Assembly: GCA_905214995.1 (NCBI GenBank)
Contig: CAJMOT010000116.1
Coordinates: 1 to 6,501 of the forward strand
DNA from: an uncultured bacterium
Lineage (GTDB): Bacteria; Verrucomicrobiota; Verrucomicrobiia; Opitutales; Intestinicryptomonadaceae
Direction: 5' to 3'
Length of the DNA: 6,501 nucleotides
The position numbers and the translations under genes were made by a program. Positions 6,421-6,501 of this stretch are shown piece by piece (the first letter of the stretch is position 1; each line of letters opens with the position of its first letter). The notes under the pieces are model-generated. The model made no database searches, was not told the DNA's origin, and worked only from the letters and a program-made list of their open reading frames with translations.

Positions 6421-6501
6421 CTATTCGTCGAGAAAGCCCGTGAGCGGGCTCGTTGCGCTCGCGCGGGAGAGCCTCGCCGCGGCTCCGGAAAGGCGCGCAG
6501 C
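6421..6501 (-). CDS. thiG: Thiazole synthase ThiG, C-terminal end only (partial)
   Basis: Only the last 26 codons and the TAG stop (6423-6421) are in the window. The visible tail AARLSGAAARLSRASATSPL, followed by TGFLDE, matches the end of ThiG: a final Ala-rich helix followed by the conserved S-P-L-T-G tail. ThiG is the TIM-barrel enzyme that builds the thiazole phosphate ring of thiamine from deoxyxylulose 5-phosphate, the ThiS thiocarboxylate and the dehydroglycine made by ThiH. Its position directly before thiH in the same direction supports the call. The rest of the gene, and probably thiS or other thiamine genes, lie to the right. Confidence 0.92.
   Translation of the reverse strand, partial: AARLSGAAARLSRASATSPLTGFLDE

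Overview
The window reads as a GC-rich bacterial chromosome segment. Three things point to the PVC group, most likely a verrucomicrobial (Opitutales-like) anaerobe: an exported LamG plus glycoside-hydrolase-2-type enzyme, a secreted Asn/Gly-rich protein ending in a PEP-CTERM sorting signal, and start sites without clear Shine-Dalgarno sequences. This placement is inferred from gene content; no rRNA or other marker is present.

Layout. (1) Positions 1-3232, minus strand: one very long gene whose 3' end lies outside the left edge. It encodes a signal peptide, a LamG-type concanavalin-like domain, a spacer that may be a second beta-sandwich, GH2 sugar-binding and Ig-like domains, and a GH2-type TIM barrel. 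(2) Positions 3233-3592: a divergent intergenic region. It holds a probable promoter for the hydrolase placed so close to the ATG that the mRNA may be leaderless, a purine-rich tract, and an imperfect palindrome. (3) Positions 3593-4996, plus strand: a secreted PEP-CTERM protein of about 467 residues with degenerate glycine/asparagine repeats. (4) Positions 4997-5284: a convergent intergenic region that starts with a strong hairpin terminator usable in both directions, followed by GC-rich inverted repeats and A/T tracts. (5) Positions 5285-6501, minus strand: thiH complete and the last 26 codons of thiG, separated by 2 bases.

How the genes fit together. thiG and thiH form a thiamine-thiazole operon transcribed from the right, with its promoter and any TPP riboswitch outside the window. 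Use of ThiH (tyrosine lyase) rather than ThiO suits an anaerobic lifestyle. The hydrolase and the PEP-CTERM protein are divergent and both exported. They may act at the cell surface in polysaccharide use or envelope/matrix building, but nothing here proves a shared job.

Most worth a second look: the GH2-type barrel keeps a plausible nucleophile Glu but has no Glu where the acid/base normally sits, and the same gene has a near-leaderless promoter arrangement. I found no mobile element, CRISPR array, tRNA or rRNA.
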